NCBI RefSeq assembly: GCF_003991355.1
Contig: NZ_RCSU01000001.1
Coordinates: 496,001 to 560,000, forward strand
Direction of reading: 5' to 3'
DNA: 64,000 bases
DNA from: Pseudoflavitalea rhizosphaerae
GTDB lineage: Bacteria > Bacteroidota > Bacteroidia > Chitinophagales > Chitinophagaceae
The translations under genes were made by a program, and so were the position numbers. Positions 43,407-52,652 of this stretch are shown one piece after another (the first letter of the stretch is position 1; each line of letters begins with the position of its first letter). The notes under the pieces were generated by a model. That model worked only from the letters and a program-made list of their open reading frames with translations. It ran no database searches and was not told the DNA's origin.

Positions 43407-44882
43407 ATGATTTCAAAAACTAAATACATTCCACTATTCCTGTTTGTTTCTATCATTTTTCTGCCCGGTTGCAGCAAGCTGGTGAATATCGACGAACCTG
43501 TGGATAGGGTCACTGCCGAAAAATTGTTCTCTACGGATGAAGGCGCCAGGTCTGCTATGGCCGGCGTGTATTCTTCCATGATCAATGGACCCGACGGCAC
43601 CAATTTCATAGGTGGATTATTCAGCTTGTTTGCAGGGGGCGAGAGTACTTATCTCGGCGCTTTGTCTGCCGATGAGATGGTGATGGGGTTTTCAGTTTCT
43701 CCTTACAACACCAATCATATTGTTGTGGGCGAAGGGCTCACTGGTCCATCTGATGCTCTCTGGGCTTCCGCATACGCTGCCGTCAATGGCTGTAATGCAG
43801 TGATCGACGGCATTGCAGCTTCCACCTCTGCACAGTTGAGGCAGGAAACAAGGACCAGGCTTACCGCTGAAGCCAGGTTTGTGAGAGCCTTCTCCTATTT
43901 CTATCTCATCAATTTCTTTGGAGACGTGCCGCTGGCGCTTTTATCCGATCCATTTCAAATGAGGAATCTGAAACGTTCACCAGTAAACGAAGTTTACGAT
44001 CAGATCATCAAAGACCTGAAAGCGGCACAGGCTGACCTGCCCGCGGATTATGCCATCAGCAAGGGCCGCCGCATCAGGGCCACCAAATGGTCTGCTACAG
44101 CATTGCTGGCAAGGGTGTATCTCTACACCGGGAATTATCCCGGCGCAGTGGAACAGTCAACAGCGCTGATCAACAATACAACGCTGTTCGGCCTGGAAAC
44201 CATGAATAGTGTATTCCTAACCGGTAGTAAAGAAGCTATCTGGCAGCTGCAGCAAAACATTAACAATTCTCGTGGCGGCAATTCAACGGATGAAGGATAT
44301 TTCTTCCTGCCCAACCCCCTGAACGAAGGCCCCATCGGCATTTACATGGCCAGCTCATTGGTGAATGCATTTGAAAGCGGCGACCAACGTAAAAACGACT
44401 GGGTGGGCGTTACCCGCTTCACACTCTTTCCACCCGATGAAACAGTAGCATATTATCCTTACAAATATAAGACCGGCACTCATAACCTGGAAGTGGGCGG
44501 TGCAGCGGCTGAATATTATATGGTGCTGCGCCTCGCGGAACAATACCTTATCAGGGCTGAAGCAAGGGCCAATGGCGCCGGAACTCACAATGATGCCATT
44601 GACGATCTCAATGCACTCCGAAACAGGGCCGGTCTTGATGACCTCCCCTATTCCATCGCACCGGATCAATTGAAGGCAGCCATTGCACAGGAATGGAGGA
44701 TCGAATATTTCTGCGAGTGGGGGCATCGCTGGTTCAACCTGAAAAGAACAAAAACCGCCCGCGAAGTTCTATCCGTGATCCCTTACAAACAACCCTGGGC
44801 CGGTGATCACCAGTTACTGTATCCGGTTCCCCCAAACGACACCCTGTACAATGCAGCCATCCATCAAAATCCCGGTTACTGA
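43407..44882 (+). CDS. SusD/RagB lipoprotein (MutS/ABC locus)
   Basis: 491 aa from the ATG at 43407. Lipoprotein signal ending FVSIIFLPGC (Cys about 22). SusD features: EKLFSTDEGARSAMAGVYSS, RFVRAFSYFYLINFFGDVPL, ATALLARVYLYTGNYPGAVE, and near the C-terminus EWRIEYFCEWGHRWFNLKRT with final IHQNPGY. It is the surface lid for the SusC receptor 10 nt upstream. The next gene, a DUF4397-like lipoprotein, starts 19 nt downstream. Confidence 0.95.
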   Translation: MISKTKYIPLFLFVSIIFLPGCSKLVNIDEPVDRVTAEKLFSTDEGARSAMAGVYSSMINGPDGTNFIGGLFSLFAGGESTYLGALSADEMVMGFSVSPYNTNHIVVGEGLTGPSDALWASAYAAVNGCNAVIDGIAASTSAQLRQETRTRLTAEARFVRAFSYFYLINFFGDVPLALLSDPFQMRNLKRSPVNEVYDQIIKDLKAAQADLPADYAISKGRRIRATKWSATALLARVYLYTGNYPGAVEQSTALINNTTLFGLETMNSVFLTGSKEAIWQLQQNINNSRGGNSTDEGYFFLPNPLNEGPIGIYMASSLVNAFESGDQRKNDWVGVTRFTLFPPDETVAYYPYKYKTGTHNLEVGGAAAEYYMVLRLAEQYLIRAEARANGAGTHNDAIDDLNALRNRAGLDDLPYSIAPDQLKAAIAQEWRIEYFCEWGHRWFNLKRTKTAREVLSVIPYKQPWAGDHQLLYPVPPNDTLYNAAIHQNPGY

Positions 44883-44901
44883 TATCATCAAAACTACAAC
44901 C

Positions 44902-45642
44902 ATGAAATTTCCAAAAATATCCAGCTGGCTTATGATACTGTGTGCAGGAACCGCCATCACAGCCTGTTCCAAAGATGATGCAGTACCGCACACTGCCGTT
45001 ATCACTATCGCGAATGCCATGGGCGGCGCCTATGCCTTACAGTTTGCTGAAATGCCCACCAATGAGCCTTTAACGTATAATGAAAGCAGGCGGTACAGTT
45101 CACATAATGGCAACTTCCATTTTAAACCTTTTGTTCGGGATGAAGCCACCTATGAGCCCATCAAACCGGCCCTGTACGAACTCAATATCCCCGTTTCATT
45201 GAACAGCATCCAAACCCTGTTCCTCGCCGGAAACCTCCACCAGCCGGATACATTCCTGGTAAAGGATGAACCTCTCACATTCGCCATTGAAGACAGCAGC
45301 ATGAGTTTCCGTTTTGTGAACCTCTCACCCGGAAGCGCACCCGTAAGTGTGAATTTGCAGGGAGCGGCCAATGGGTCAGAAGTAAGCAGCCTCGGCTATA
45401 AGAACATCACGGCATTCAGGAAATACAAGGCCGATGCCAGCGTCGGCCAATATGTGTTTGAATTCAGGGATGCTGCAACTGGCGAATTGCTGACCACCTT
45501 CCCTGTTTATAGCATCAACGAAACCGGTAATGAGAATGCGCCCAATCTCTGGCGCCGCAGGAATTTCACCATCGTGTTCGACGGAAATCCCGGCACAGGA
45601 CAGGATTGGCCGCAGGCCGCCTTTATGGTAAATTACAATTAA
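44902..45642 (+). CDS. DUF4397-like surface lipoprotein
   Basis: 246 aa from the ATG at 44902; the open frame extends upstream into susD but only this start gives a lipoprotein signal (SSWLMILCAGTAITAC, then SKDD). Mature part: a first segment (VITIANAMGGAYALQF to LFLAGNLHQPDTFLVKD) and a second (MSFRFVNLSPGSAPVSVNLQ; YKNITAFRKYKADASVGQYV), which look like paired immunoglobulin-like DUF4397 sandwiches. The position after susCD suggests an auxiliary surface-exposed binding lipoprotein. Family call is by pattern. Confidence 0.75.
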   Translation: MKFPKISSWLMILCAGTAITACSKDDAVPHTAVITIANAMGGAYALQFAEMPTNEPLTYNESRRYSSHNGNFHFKPFVRDEATYEPIKPALYELNIPVSLNSIQTLFLAGNLHQPDTFLVKDEPLTFAIEDSSMSFRFVNLSPGSAPVSVNLQGAANGSEVSSLGYKNITAFRKYKADASVGQYVFEFRDAATGELLTTFPVYSINETGNENAPNLWRRRNFTIVFDGNPGTGQDWPQAAFMVNYN

Positions 45643-45663
45643 TATAACGCAGAAGCCCATACG

Positions 45664-46593
45664 ATGAGCAGCATTTTAAGAACAGAGAACCTGGCCCACA
45701 AGTACAGCGATAACTGGGCCATCCGCGACATCAATATCGAAATTGCGCAGGCAGGCATCATTGGATTGCTGGGCTCCAACGGAGCGGGCAAGTCCACCAC
45801 CATGAATATCATTTGCGGTGTGCTTAATCAAACAGCAGGGAGTGTATATATCGATGACATCGATCTCCGGAGAGATCCGAAAGCTGCCCGCAGGCAGATC
45901 GGTTTCCTTCCGCAGAACCCGCCGCTGTACCTCGATCTCACCATCGATGAATACCTCGTGTACAGCGCGCACCTGCGCCTGATGGAAAAAGAGAAAATAA
46001 GACAGGCAGTGGAAGAAGTGAAAGAACGTTGCGGCCTGGGACATTTCAGTTCACGACTGATCCGCAATCTGTCCGGGGGCTACCGGCAACGCGTGGGCAT
46101 TGCACAGGCCATCATCCATAAACCCAAACTGGTGGTGCTGGATGAGCCCACCAATGGTCTCGATCCCAACCAACTGATAGAAGCCCGCAAGCTCATCAGG
46201 GAAATTTCTCAGGATCATACAGTATTGTTATCGTCCCACATCCTTTCTGAGATCAACCTGCTTTGCCAGGAGATCATCATGATCGAATCAGGACGCATCA
46301 TCTTCTCGGATTCCATGGACGCTTTCAACAATTATGTACAAGCCAAATCCATTTTGCTGCGAGTAGACAACCCGCCTCCCATTCACGAACTCAAACAGGT
46401 AACAGGCGTGGCGCAGGCCGAATACATCACTACCAATCAGGCCAGGGTTTGGTTCAGCAATGGCCAGGACGATATTGCTGAAAAGCTGGCTGGCGCTGCT
46501 CTTGCAGGCGGATGGAAACTGCGCGAGATCAGTTTCGATAAACACCTGCTGGACGATATCTTCAAAGAGCTGTCCACCCAGCGGACCCAATGA
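45664..46593 (+). CDS. ABC transporter ATPase (GldA-like)
   Basis: 309 aa. Walker A GSNGAGKST (37-45), Q-loop FLPQNPPLY, signature LSGGYRQRVGI (about 138-148), Walker B LVVLDEPTNGLDP and H-loop LLSSHILSE. The C-terminal extension (about 225-309, VDNPPPIHELKQVTGVAQAE) is the regulatory segment common to GldA and other ABC-2 ATPases. GldA pairs with GldF and GldG in Flavobacterium gliding, but the set also occurs in non-gliding species. It energises the two permease fusions directly downstream (36-nt gap). Confidence 0.92.
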   Translation: MSSILRTENLAHKYSDNWAIRDINIEIAQAGIIGLLGSNGAGKSTTMNIICGVLNQTAGSVYIDDIDLRRDPKAARRQIGFLPQNPPLYLDLTIDEYLVYSAHLRLMEKEKIRQAVEEVKERCGLGHFSSRLIRNLSGGYRQRVGIAQAIIHKPKLVVLDEPTNGLDPNQLIEARKLIREISQDHTVLLSSHILSEINLLCQEIIMIESGRIIFSDSMDAFNNYVQAKSILLRVDNPPPIHELKQVTGVAQAEYITTNQARVWFSNGQDDIAEKLAGAALAGGWKLREISFDKHLLDDIFKELSTQRTQ

Positions 46594-46629
46594 TAGCCTT
46601 CCTGCTTACCGATCAATAAATAACTTCTC

Positions 46630-48960
46630 ATGAAGCTGATACTTAGAATAGCTCAGAACGAGCTAAGGAGTCTTTTCTATGCCCCTGTAGCATGGTTTCT
46701 CACCATCGTATTCATGGCGCTCTGCGCGTTCTACTATACGGGCAACCTGTACAGTTTGGCTAAACTGGCTGAACATATCTATTCCAATTTTCCATTCTGG
46801 GCAGCCAAGTCAACCGAATCATTTACAGAAAGTCTTTACCTGAGCAACAATGGCATATTCGTTCATGTACTCACGAATATTTATCTCTTTGTTCCACTCC
46901 TCACCATGAATGTGATCAACAGGGAATTCAATGGCGGCACTATCAAACTGCTCTACTCTTCTCCTGCCAGCGTTCACCAGGTGGTATTGGGAAAATACCT
47001 GGCGCTGATGGCATACAATCTGCTGCTGGTAGGTATTGTAAGCATATTTATTTTGTCCGGTTTCTTCAGCACCATCCATCTCGACTATGGCAGACTGTTA
47101 TGTGCGTTACTGGCCTTCTACCTGCTGCTCTGCGCACTGACATCCATCGGATTTTTCATGTCCGCCATTACCAACTACCCGATCGTATCCGCCATCGCCA
47201 GTTTTACGGTACTGGCCATCCTCAGCAGGATCGGCTCTCTCTGGCAGGAGTACCACCTGGTAAGGGATATCACCTGGTTCCTATCCATTTCAGGCCGCAC
47301 AGAAAAGATGGTGAAGGGACTGATAGTATCAAGAGACATTGTGTATTATCTCGTGATCATTGGTATTTTCATTGGCTTTACTATTTTAAAACTGAAATTC
47401 AGCAGACAATCCAAACCCTGGTATGCCAGGGCCCTTGGCTATACCGCGATACTCGCAGCAGGCCTGCTGACCGGTTATATTTTTTCCCTGCCCCGCTTCA
47501 CTTTTTATTATGATGGTACGGCCAGGAAGATCAACACCATCCATCCCAATACACAGGCCAATTTCAAACGCCTGTCGGAGGGTCCGCTCACAGTAACGCT
47601 TTATTCCAACCTGATCGAAGGGAATCCATTCGGATTTCCCAGGTCGAGGAACGCATACATCAACAATATGTGGGAACCCTATCAGCGTTTTAAAAAAGAT
47701 ATCGAATTCAAATACGAATACTATTATGATTATGATCCTTCGATGGACGATAGTCTGGTCTACAAAACATTTCCGGGTAAGAACCTGCCGGAGATAGCAG
47801 CGCTGAATGCCAAACTGCAGAAGATGCCCTTATCGTTTTTCAAAACACCGGAACAAATGCGCCGTAGCATCGATCTCAGTACTATGGGATACAAACTCAC
47901 CATGAAACTCGAATACAAGGGCAGATCCGAATTCCTGCGTTGCTATGAAGACGGATGGCCCGATGAACAGAATGTGAATGCAGCTTTCAGCAGGCTACTG
48001 AATGATGAGATGCCCAAAGTATCCTACATAACCGGCGAACTGGAACGCAGCATTTACAAAAAAGGAGAAAGGGAATATCATTCCCATAGCATCATGGAAG
48101 AGAACCGGGGCGCACTGGTGAACATCGGTTTCGATGCAGATACGGTGAACCTTTCCACGCAGAACATCGATCCAAAAACAGATATCCTGGTGCTGGCCGA
48201 TCCAAAGATGGAACTGAGCACCGTTGTGCTGGACAAGATCAGGAATTATATCCGCAGCGGCCGCAATATGCTGATACTGGGAGAGCCAGGCAAACAATAC
48301 GTATTGAACCCCTTGCTCAAAGAAACAGGTGTGCAACTGATGCCCGGAGAGATCGTGCAGCCCGGACCGAATGAAACGGCAGAGAAAGTTACGCCGAGGA
48401 TCGTACTGCCCGGATTGAGTCTCGCAGCAGATGCACTGCTCCTGCGTTACAAAATGTACTGGGAAAAGAATGTTCCTGACGACAGCCTCACCATGCTCAC
48501 GCCCGGTGTAACAGCTGTTAAAGCCGACTCCGGCGCCGGCTTCAACATAAAACCGCTTGCCCTCACTTCGCCGGGCCGGGCATGGCTGAAAGCCGGCAAG
48601 CTGGTGTCCGATTCCATTGCACCCAAATTCTCTCCGGAAGAAGGTGATCAGCAAGATGCATTCGCTACCGGCATTCAACTGACCCGGCAGATTAACGGAC
48701 ATGAACAGAGGATCATCATAACAGGCGATGCCGACCATATCAGCAACAGTAGAGGATATGGCCATACCGTATTCCCCTGTTACAGCTGGCTTTGCTACAA
48801 TCAGTTCCCTGTGTATACCCCTATACCTTTTGCGAAGGACAATTACGTTACCATCCGGCCCCGCAGGGCTGCGATCGAAAAATTCGTTTACCAGTGGGCG
48901 TTACCAGGAGCCATGTTGCTATGGGGAACCATATTGTTAATCAGAAGGAGGAGAAAATAA
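46630..48960 (+). CDS. GldF-GldG fusion ABC permease, copy 1
   Basis: 776 aa. Residues about 1-260 are a GldF-type ABC-2 permease with about six membrane helices (WFLTIVFMALCAFYYTGNLY; IYLFVPLLTMNVINREFNGG; YNLLLVGIVSIFILSGFF; LLCALLAFYLLLCALTSIGF). Another helix about 272-290 (ALGYTAILAAGLLTGYIF) starts the GldG part, a large periplasmic domain (about 295-750) with INTIHPNTQANFKRL and GELERSIYKKGEREY. The protein ends in a helix plus RRRRK. In Flavobacterium johnsoniae GldF and GldG are separate proteins; here they are fused. It is 10 nt upstream of a paralogous fusion. Confidence 0.9.
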   Translation: MKLILRIAQNELRSLFYAPVAWFLTIVFMALCAFYYTGNLYSLAKLAEHIYSNFPFWAAKSTESFTESLYLSNNGIFVHVLTNIYLFVPLLTMNVINREFNGGTIKLLYSSPASVHQVVLGKYLALMAYNLLLVGIVSIFILSGFFSTIHLDYGRLLCALLAFYLLLCALTSIGFFMSAITNYPIVSAIASFTVLAILSRIGSLWQEYHLVRDITWFLSISGRTEKMVKGLIVSRDIVYYLVIIGIFIGFTILKLKFSRQSKPWYARALGYTAILAAGLLTGYIFSLPRFTFYYDGTARKINTIHPNTQANFKRLSEGPLTVTLYSNLIEGNPFGFPRSRNAYINNMWEPYQRFKKDIEFKYEYYYDYDPSMDDSLVYKTFPGKNLPEIAALNAKLQKMPLSFFKTPEQMRRSIDLSTMGYKLTMKLEYKGRSEFLRCYEDGWPDEQNVNAAFSRLLNDEMPKVSYITGELERSIYKKGEREYHSHSIMEENRGALVNIGFDADTVNLSTQNIDPKTDILVLADPKMELSTVVLDKIRNYIRSGRNMLILGEPGKQYVLNPLLKETGVQLMPGEIVQPGPNETAEKVTPRIVLPGLSLAADALLLRYKMYWEKNVPDDSLTMLTPGVTAVKADSGAGFNIKPLALTSPGRAWLKAGKLVSDSIAPKFSPEEGDQQDAFATGIQLTRQINGHEQRIIITGDADHISNSRGYGHTVFPCYSWLCYNQFPVYTPIPFAKDNYVTIRPRRAAIEKFVYQWALPGAMLLWGTILLIRRRRK

Positions 48961-48970
48961 AATAACAAAC

Positions 48971-51304
48971 ATGAAGGTAATATTGAAAATAGCCGGCAAT
49001 GAATTGAGGACCTTATTCTATTCACCCATTGCCTGGTTTACATTGATCGTTTTCTGGGTGCAGGTTGCAGTGATCTTCACCGGCTCCATCAGCTCCACTG
49101 CCAATTACCAGGAGATCATGGAACAGAACAGTCCCCTGTATAAAGGGATGCCTGCCTCGTTGACCATGGGGATCTTCATCAGGAACGGATTCTTTCAAAC
49201 CGTCATCAGGAACCTGTACCTTTTCATTCCACTGCTCACCATGGGTTTGATCAGCAATGAAGTCAACAGCGGCTCCGTGAAGTTGCTGTACTCCTCTCCT
49301 GTTCAGGTGCGGCAGATCGTACTGGGAAAATACCTGGGCATTGTTTCTTATTGTTTGTTGCTCCTGGGTATTGTTGCCGCTTTTGTGATCACAGGTATGG
49401 CCAATATACGGCATGTTGATTACGGCATGCTATTATCGGCACTGCTTGGCTTTTACCTGATCGTTTGTGCCTATGCCGCAATCGGATTGCTCATGTCCGC
49501 ACTGACCAATTACCAGATCGTGTCAGCGCTCAGCTGTTTTGTGACGCTTTTCTTCCTCGGCTATATTGGTTTTCTCTGGCAGAAATATGATATACTCAGG
49601 GACCTCACTTACCAGATCTCTTTACAGAACCGTACGGAAAAAATGGTATTGGGACTGATCACCACCAAAGACCTGATCTACTTCATTATCGTGTCCGGCA
49701 TGTTTGTAGCTTTTACAATGATAAAACTGAAGTCGGGCCGTGAAATGAAACCCTGGTACATAAAGACTGCCCGCTACCTCGGCGTTCTCTCCGTAACCGT
49801 GTTGATAGGTTATTTGAGCTCGAGGCCGGCGATCACCGGTTACTTCGACACTACGGCCGGCAAGATCAACACCATCCATCCGCGTACCCAGGAACTGCTC
49901 AAACAATTTGGCGACAGTACCCTGGAAGTAACGCTGTACACCAACCTCCTGGGTTCCGGCTTCGGTTATGGACTGCCGGAAAATCGCAACAGCGATTACC
50001 TCGGTGGCCTCTGGGATCCATTTCTCCGGTTCAGGCCCGATATAAAATTCAAATATGAATACTATTACGATACAGACCCCGAAGCAACGGACAGCGTGTA
50101 TTACAAATCCTTCCCGGGAAAAAGCCTGGCGCAGATCGCAGCGGAAAGTGCAGATGCCATGGATATCGATTTCTCCCTGTTCAGGTCACCCGAAGAAATG
50201 CGAAAAACGATCGACCTGAAACCGGAAGCCTACCGGCTCGTATTGAAACTAAGCTATAAGGGACGAACAGAATTTGTGCGCACATTCGACGATCCTGAAT
50301 TCTGGCCAAACGAGACCAACCTGGCTGCGGCTTTCAAGAGGCTGACCGAACCAAAAGCATCAAAGGTTTATTTTGTAAGCGGACAACTCGAACGCAGTAT
50401 CCATAAATCAGGAGAAAGGGAATACGGCGTTCATTCCGGATTGAAATTAAGCAGGTATGCGCTGGTGAATATTGGCTTCGATGCAGACACGATCAATCTT
50501 GACCAGCGCGATATTCCTGCCGATGCAGATCTTCTGGTGATCGCTGATCCCAAAACAGCATTCAGCGATATCGTTTTCAACAAACTGAAACAATACATCG
50601 ATAATGGCGGCAATTGCATGATAGCCGGAGAACCTGGCAAACAACCGGTATTGAATCCGTTATTGCAGCAACTGGGAGTGCAGCTGATGGATGGACAACT
50701 GGTGGCGCCCACTGAAGATGAAACGCCCGATAAAATTGTGGCCTTCCTTTCTTCCGATGCCAGCGGTCTTTCAGAGAAACAGTCAGACATCATGCAGTAC
50801 AAAGCAGCTGCCAGGGACAGCAGTTTCCTGCTGATGCCGGGCGCTACAGCCATCCGGACCATCCATAGCGATACATTCGATATTCAGCCACTCGCCGGCA
50901 CTTTACCGAACAGCGCCTGGCTTAAGACCGGCAGGCTGATTGTGGACTCCACACTGCCTGACTTCAATGCAGCAGCAGGCGATCTCAGGCAGGCAAGTTT
51001 TCCCACCATTGTGCAACTCACCAAACAGCTCGGCAACAAAGAGCAGCGCATTATCGTGTACGGAGACGCAGACCTGATGAGCAATACCAGGCTGGGCCTC
51101 AACCTGCCCTTTGTGATGGAGCCCTATAGCTGGATGGTGTACAACCGCCATCCCCTCTACCTGCCCAGGCCTGCGCCAAAGGATCTCTTCCTGGATATTT
51201 CAGCAAGAGGCGCGCAGATACAGCGGATCGCTTATGTATGGGTGTTACCCGGCATTGCCATCCTGCTGGCGGCCATTTTACTGATCAGAAGAAAAAGACA
51301 ATAA
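48971..51304 (+). CDS. GldF-GldG fusion ABC permease, copy 2
   Basis: 777 aa, same layout as copy 1: permease helices about 1-260 (WFTLIVFWVQVAVIFTGSIS; LYLFIPLLTMGLISNEVNSG; YCLLLLGIVAAFVITGM), helix about 272-290, periplasmic GldG domain (INTIHPRTQELLKQF; SGQLERSIHKSGEREYGVHS; LLVIADPKTAFSDIVFNKL) and C-terminal helix with RRKRQ. The shared INTIHP, GEREY and periplasmic architecture show tandem duplication followed by divergence, which fits a heterodimeric exporter. Its stop is separated from the first MutS-like start by only 1 nt. Confidence 0.9.
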   Translation: MKVILKIAGNELRTLFYSPIAWFTLIVFWVQVAVIFTGSISSTANYQEIMEQNSPLYKGMPASLTMGIFIRNGFFQTVIRNLYLFIPLLTMGLISNEVNSGSVKLLYSSPVQVRQIVLGKYLGIVSYCLLLLGIVAAFVITGMANIRHVDYGMLLSALLGFYLIVCAYAAIGLLMSALTNYQIVSALSCFVTLFFLGYIGFLWQKYDILRDLTYQISLQNRTEKMVLGLITTKDLIYFIIVSGMFVAFTMIKLKSGREMKPWYIKTARYLGVLSVTVLIGYLSSRPAITGYFDTTAGKINTIHPRTQELLKQFGDSTLEVTLYTNLLGSGFGYGLPENRNSDYLGGLWDPFLRFRPDIKFKYEYYYDTDPEATDSVYYKSFPGKSLAQIAAESADAMDIDFSLFRSPEEMRKTIDLKPEAYRLVLKLSYKGRTEFVRTFDDPEFWPNETNLAAAFKRLTEPKASKVYFVSGQLERSIHKSGEREYGVHSGLKLSRYALVNIGFDADTINLDQRDIPADADLLVIADPKTAFSDIVFNKLKQYIDNGGNCMIAGEPGKQPVLNPLLQQLGVQLMDGQLVAPTEDETPDKIVAFLSSDASGLSEKQSDIMQYKAAARDSSFLLMPGATAIRTIHSDTFDIQPLAGTLPNSAWLKTGRLIVDSTLPDFNAAAGDLRQASFPTIVQLTKQLGNKEQRIIVYGDADLMSNTRLGLNLPFVMEPYSWMVYNRHPLYLPRPAPKDLFLDISARGAQIQRIAYVWVLPGIAILLAAILLIRRKRQ

Positions 51305-51305
51305 T

Positions 51306-52619
51306 ATGCACAGCTATCTCACCACAGATGAACAAACCATTGAAGACCTCGGGATCTTCGGCAGGCATAACAGCAATACCATTTATGCCATTTACAATCG
51401 CGCCAGCACAAGAGGCGGCGCCGCATTGCTGGAGGAAATGTTCCGCCATCCACTGGCAGACGCTGAAGCCATCAACAGGAGAAGCAGTATTATCGGGCAT
51501 TTCGCCCGGCTTGGTCTCAATTTCCCATACAATGTTTCCTTGTTCGATATGATGGAAAAGTATTTACTCGATCCCGGCGAAAATACCAGACAGGCCCGTC
51601 AACAGGGTGTTACAGGCGAGAAAGAAATTCAAAACGGTGTAGGAGCCGTGATCGAGTTCATCCATATCACCAGATCCTTTGCAGAGAGCCCCGGAATAAC
51701 CGGCATTTCAGAATACAATGATGAAAGGGAATCGATCCTTCGATTATTACAGCATCCTGAGCTGGAACCGGTATTGCGTGAAAATGGAAAAGGGAAATTG
51801 TCATATGCAGCTGTAACCGCCTACGACAGTTTGTTCAGGGGCAAGCAAAGTGCACAGCTCGCCCGGCTGTTGCAGCATATCTATTTGCTGGACCTCTACA
51901 TTTCAGTGGCCGCTGTAGCATCCGCGCGGAAATTCATCTTCCCCAAAGCTTTGCCGAAAGGGACCTGCACATTGAATATCCGGGAACTCTATCATCCCGG
52001 CCTGACCAATCCTGTAAGCAATGATATCAGCATGCATGCACAACGCCATGTGATCTTCCTCACCGGCGCAAATATGGCAGGCAAATCCACTTTCCTGCGG
52101 GCGCTGAGCACTGCGCTGTACCTGGCCCATATGGGATTTCCGGTAGCTGCGCAACAAATGGAGTTTTCGGTTATGGATTGTATTTATACCACCATCAACC
52201 TGCCGGATAATCTCGGCATCGGGGCCAGCCATTTCTATGCCGAAGTACTGAGAGTGAAAAAAATGGCTACAGAACTGAAGGCTGGCAAGTCCTGTTTTAT
52301 CCTTTTCGATGAGCTCTTCCGCGGCACCAACGTAAAGGATGCGCATGAAGCTACAGTGGCCGTCATCAAAGGATTTTCCGGCAAACGGAATAGCCTCTTC
52401 ATCGTTTCTTCTCATATCATGGAAGCGGGGGAAGATCTGGAACAACAAAATGGTACAGCCTTCCTTTTTCTGCCTACACGTATGAACGGATATGTTCCGG
52501 AATACACTTACAAACTGGAAAGAGGTATCACGGATGATCGTCATGGTATGTTCATCATCCGGAATGAAGGCATTCTGGATACATTGAAGAACGGAAAAAA
52601 AATACAACAAATACATTAG
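51306..52619 (+). CDS. Short MutS-like ATPase, type 1 (protein A)
   Basis: 437 aa. It has MutS core and ATPase regions but no N-terminal mismatch-recognition domain (I) or connector (II). Start of core: TIEDLGIFGRHNSNTIYAIY and TRGGAALLEEMFRHPLADAE, like MutS domain III. ATPase: Walker A GANMAGKST (254-262), SHFYAEVLR (308-316), Walker B FDELFRGTN (334-342), SSH (368-370) and the terminal YTYKLERGITDDRHGM. No Smr nuclease domain, so not MutS2. One nucleotide separates it from the ABC permease stop, implying translational coupling. Function unknown; pairs with the type-2 protein downstream. Confidence 0.88.
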   Translation: MHSYLTTDEQTIEDLGIFGRHNSNTIYAIYNRASTRGGAALLEEMFRHPLADAEAINRRSSIIGHFARLGLNFPYNVSLFDMMEKYLLDPGENTRQARQQGVTGEKEIQNGVGAVIEFIHITRSFAESPGITGISEYNDERESILRLLQHPELEPVLRENGKGKLSYAAVTAYDSLFRGKQSAQLARLLQHIYLLDLYISVAAVASARKFIFPKALPKGTCTLNIRELYHPGLTNPVSNDISMHAQRHVIFLTGANMAGKSTFLRALSTALYLAHMGFPVAAQQMEFSVMDCIYTTINLPDNLGIGASHFYAEVLRVKKMATELKAGKSCFILFDELFRGTNVKDAHEATVAVIKGFSGKRNSLFIVSSHIMEAGEDLEQQNGTAFLFLPTRMNGYVPEYTYKLERGITDDRHGMFIIRNEGILDTLKNGKKIQQIH

Positions 52620-52652
52620 CGAATCAGTTCAATCTCTCAACTCGGTATAGTC

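Noticed and set aside
42566-43609. 347-codon minus-strand open frame inside susC/susD
   Set aside because: It runs antisense through the strongly supported SusC barrel and has no signal, domain or ribosome binding site; shadow of a GC-rich coding frame.
47995-48765. 256-codon minus-strand open frame in the first GldFG fusion
   Set aside because: Antisense to a clear membrane/periplasmic protein; composition is that of a reverse-frame shadow (Cys/His/Gln-rich).
45664-51304. A gliding-motility gldAFG operon proper
   Set aside because: GldF and GldG are fused and duplicated and the genes are embedded with SusCD and MutS-like genes; no other gld gene is nearby, so a gliding role cannot be claimed.
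51306-52619. Canonical mismatch-repair MutS or MutS2
   Set aside because: No N-terminal Phe-x-Glu mismatch-binding domain, no connector, no Smr nuclease; length is about half that of MutS.
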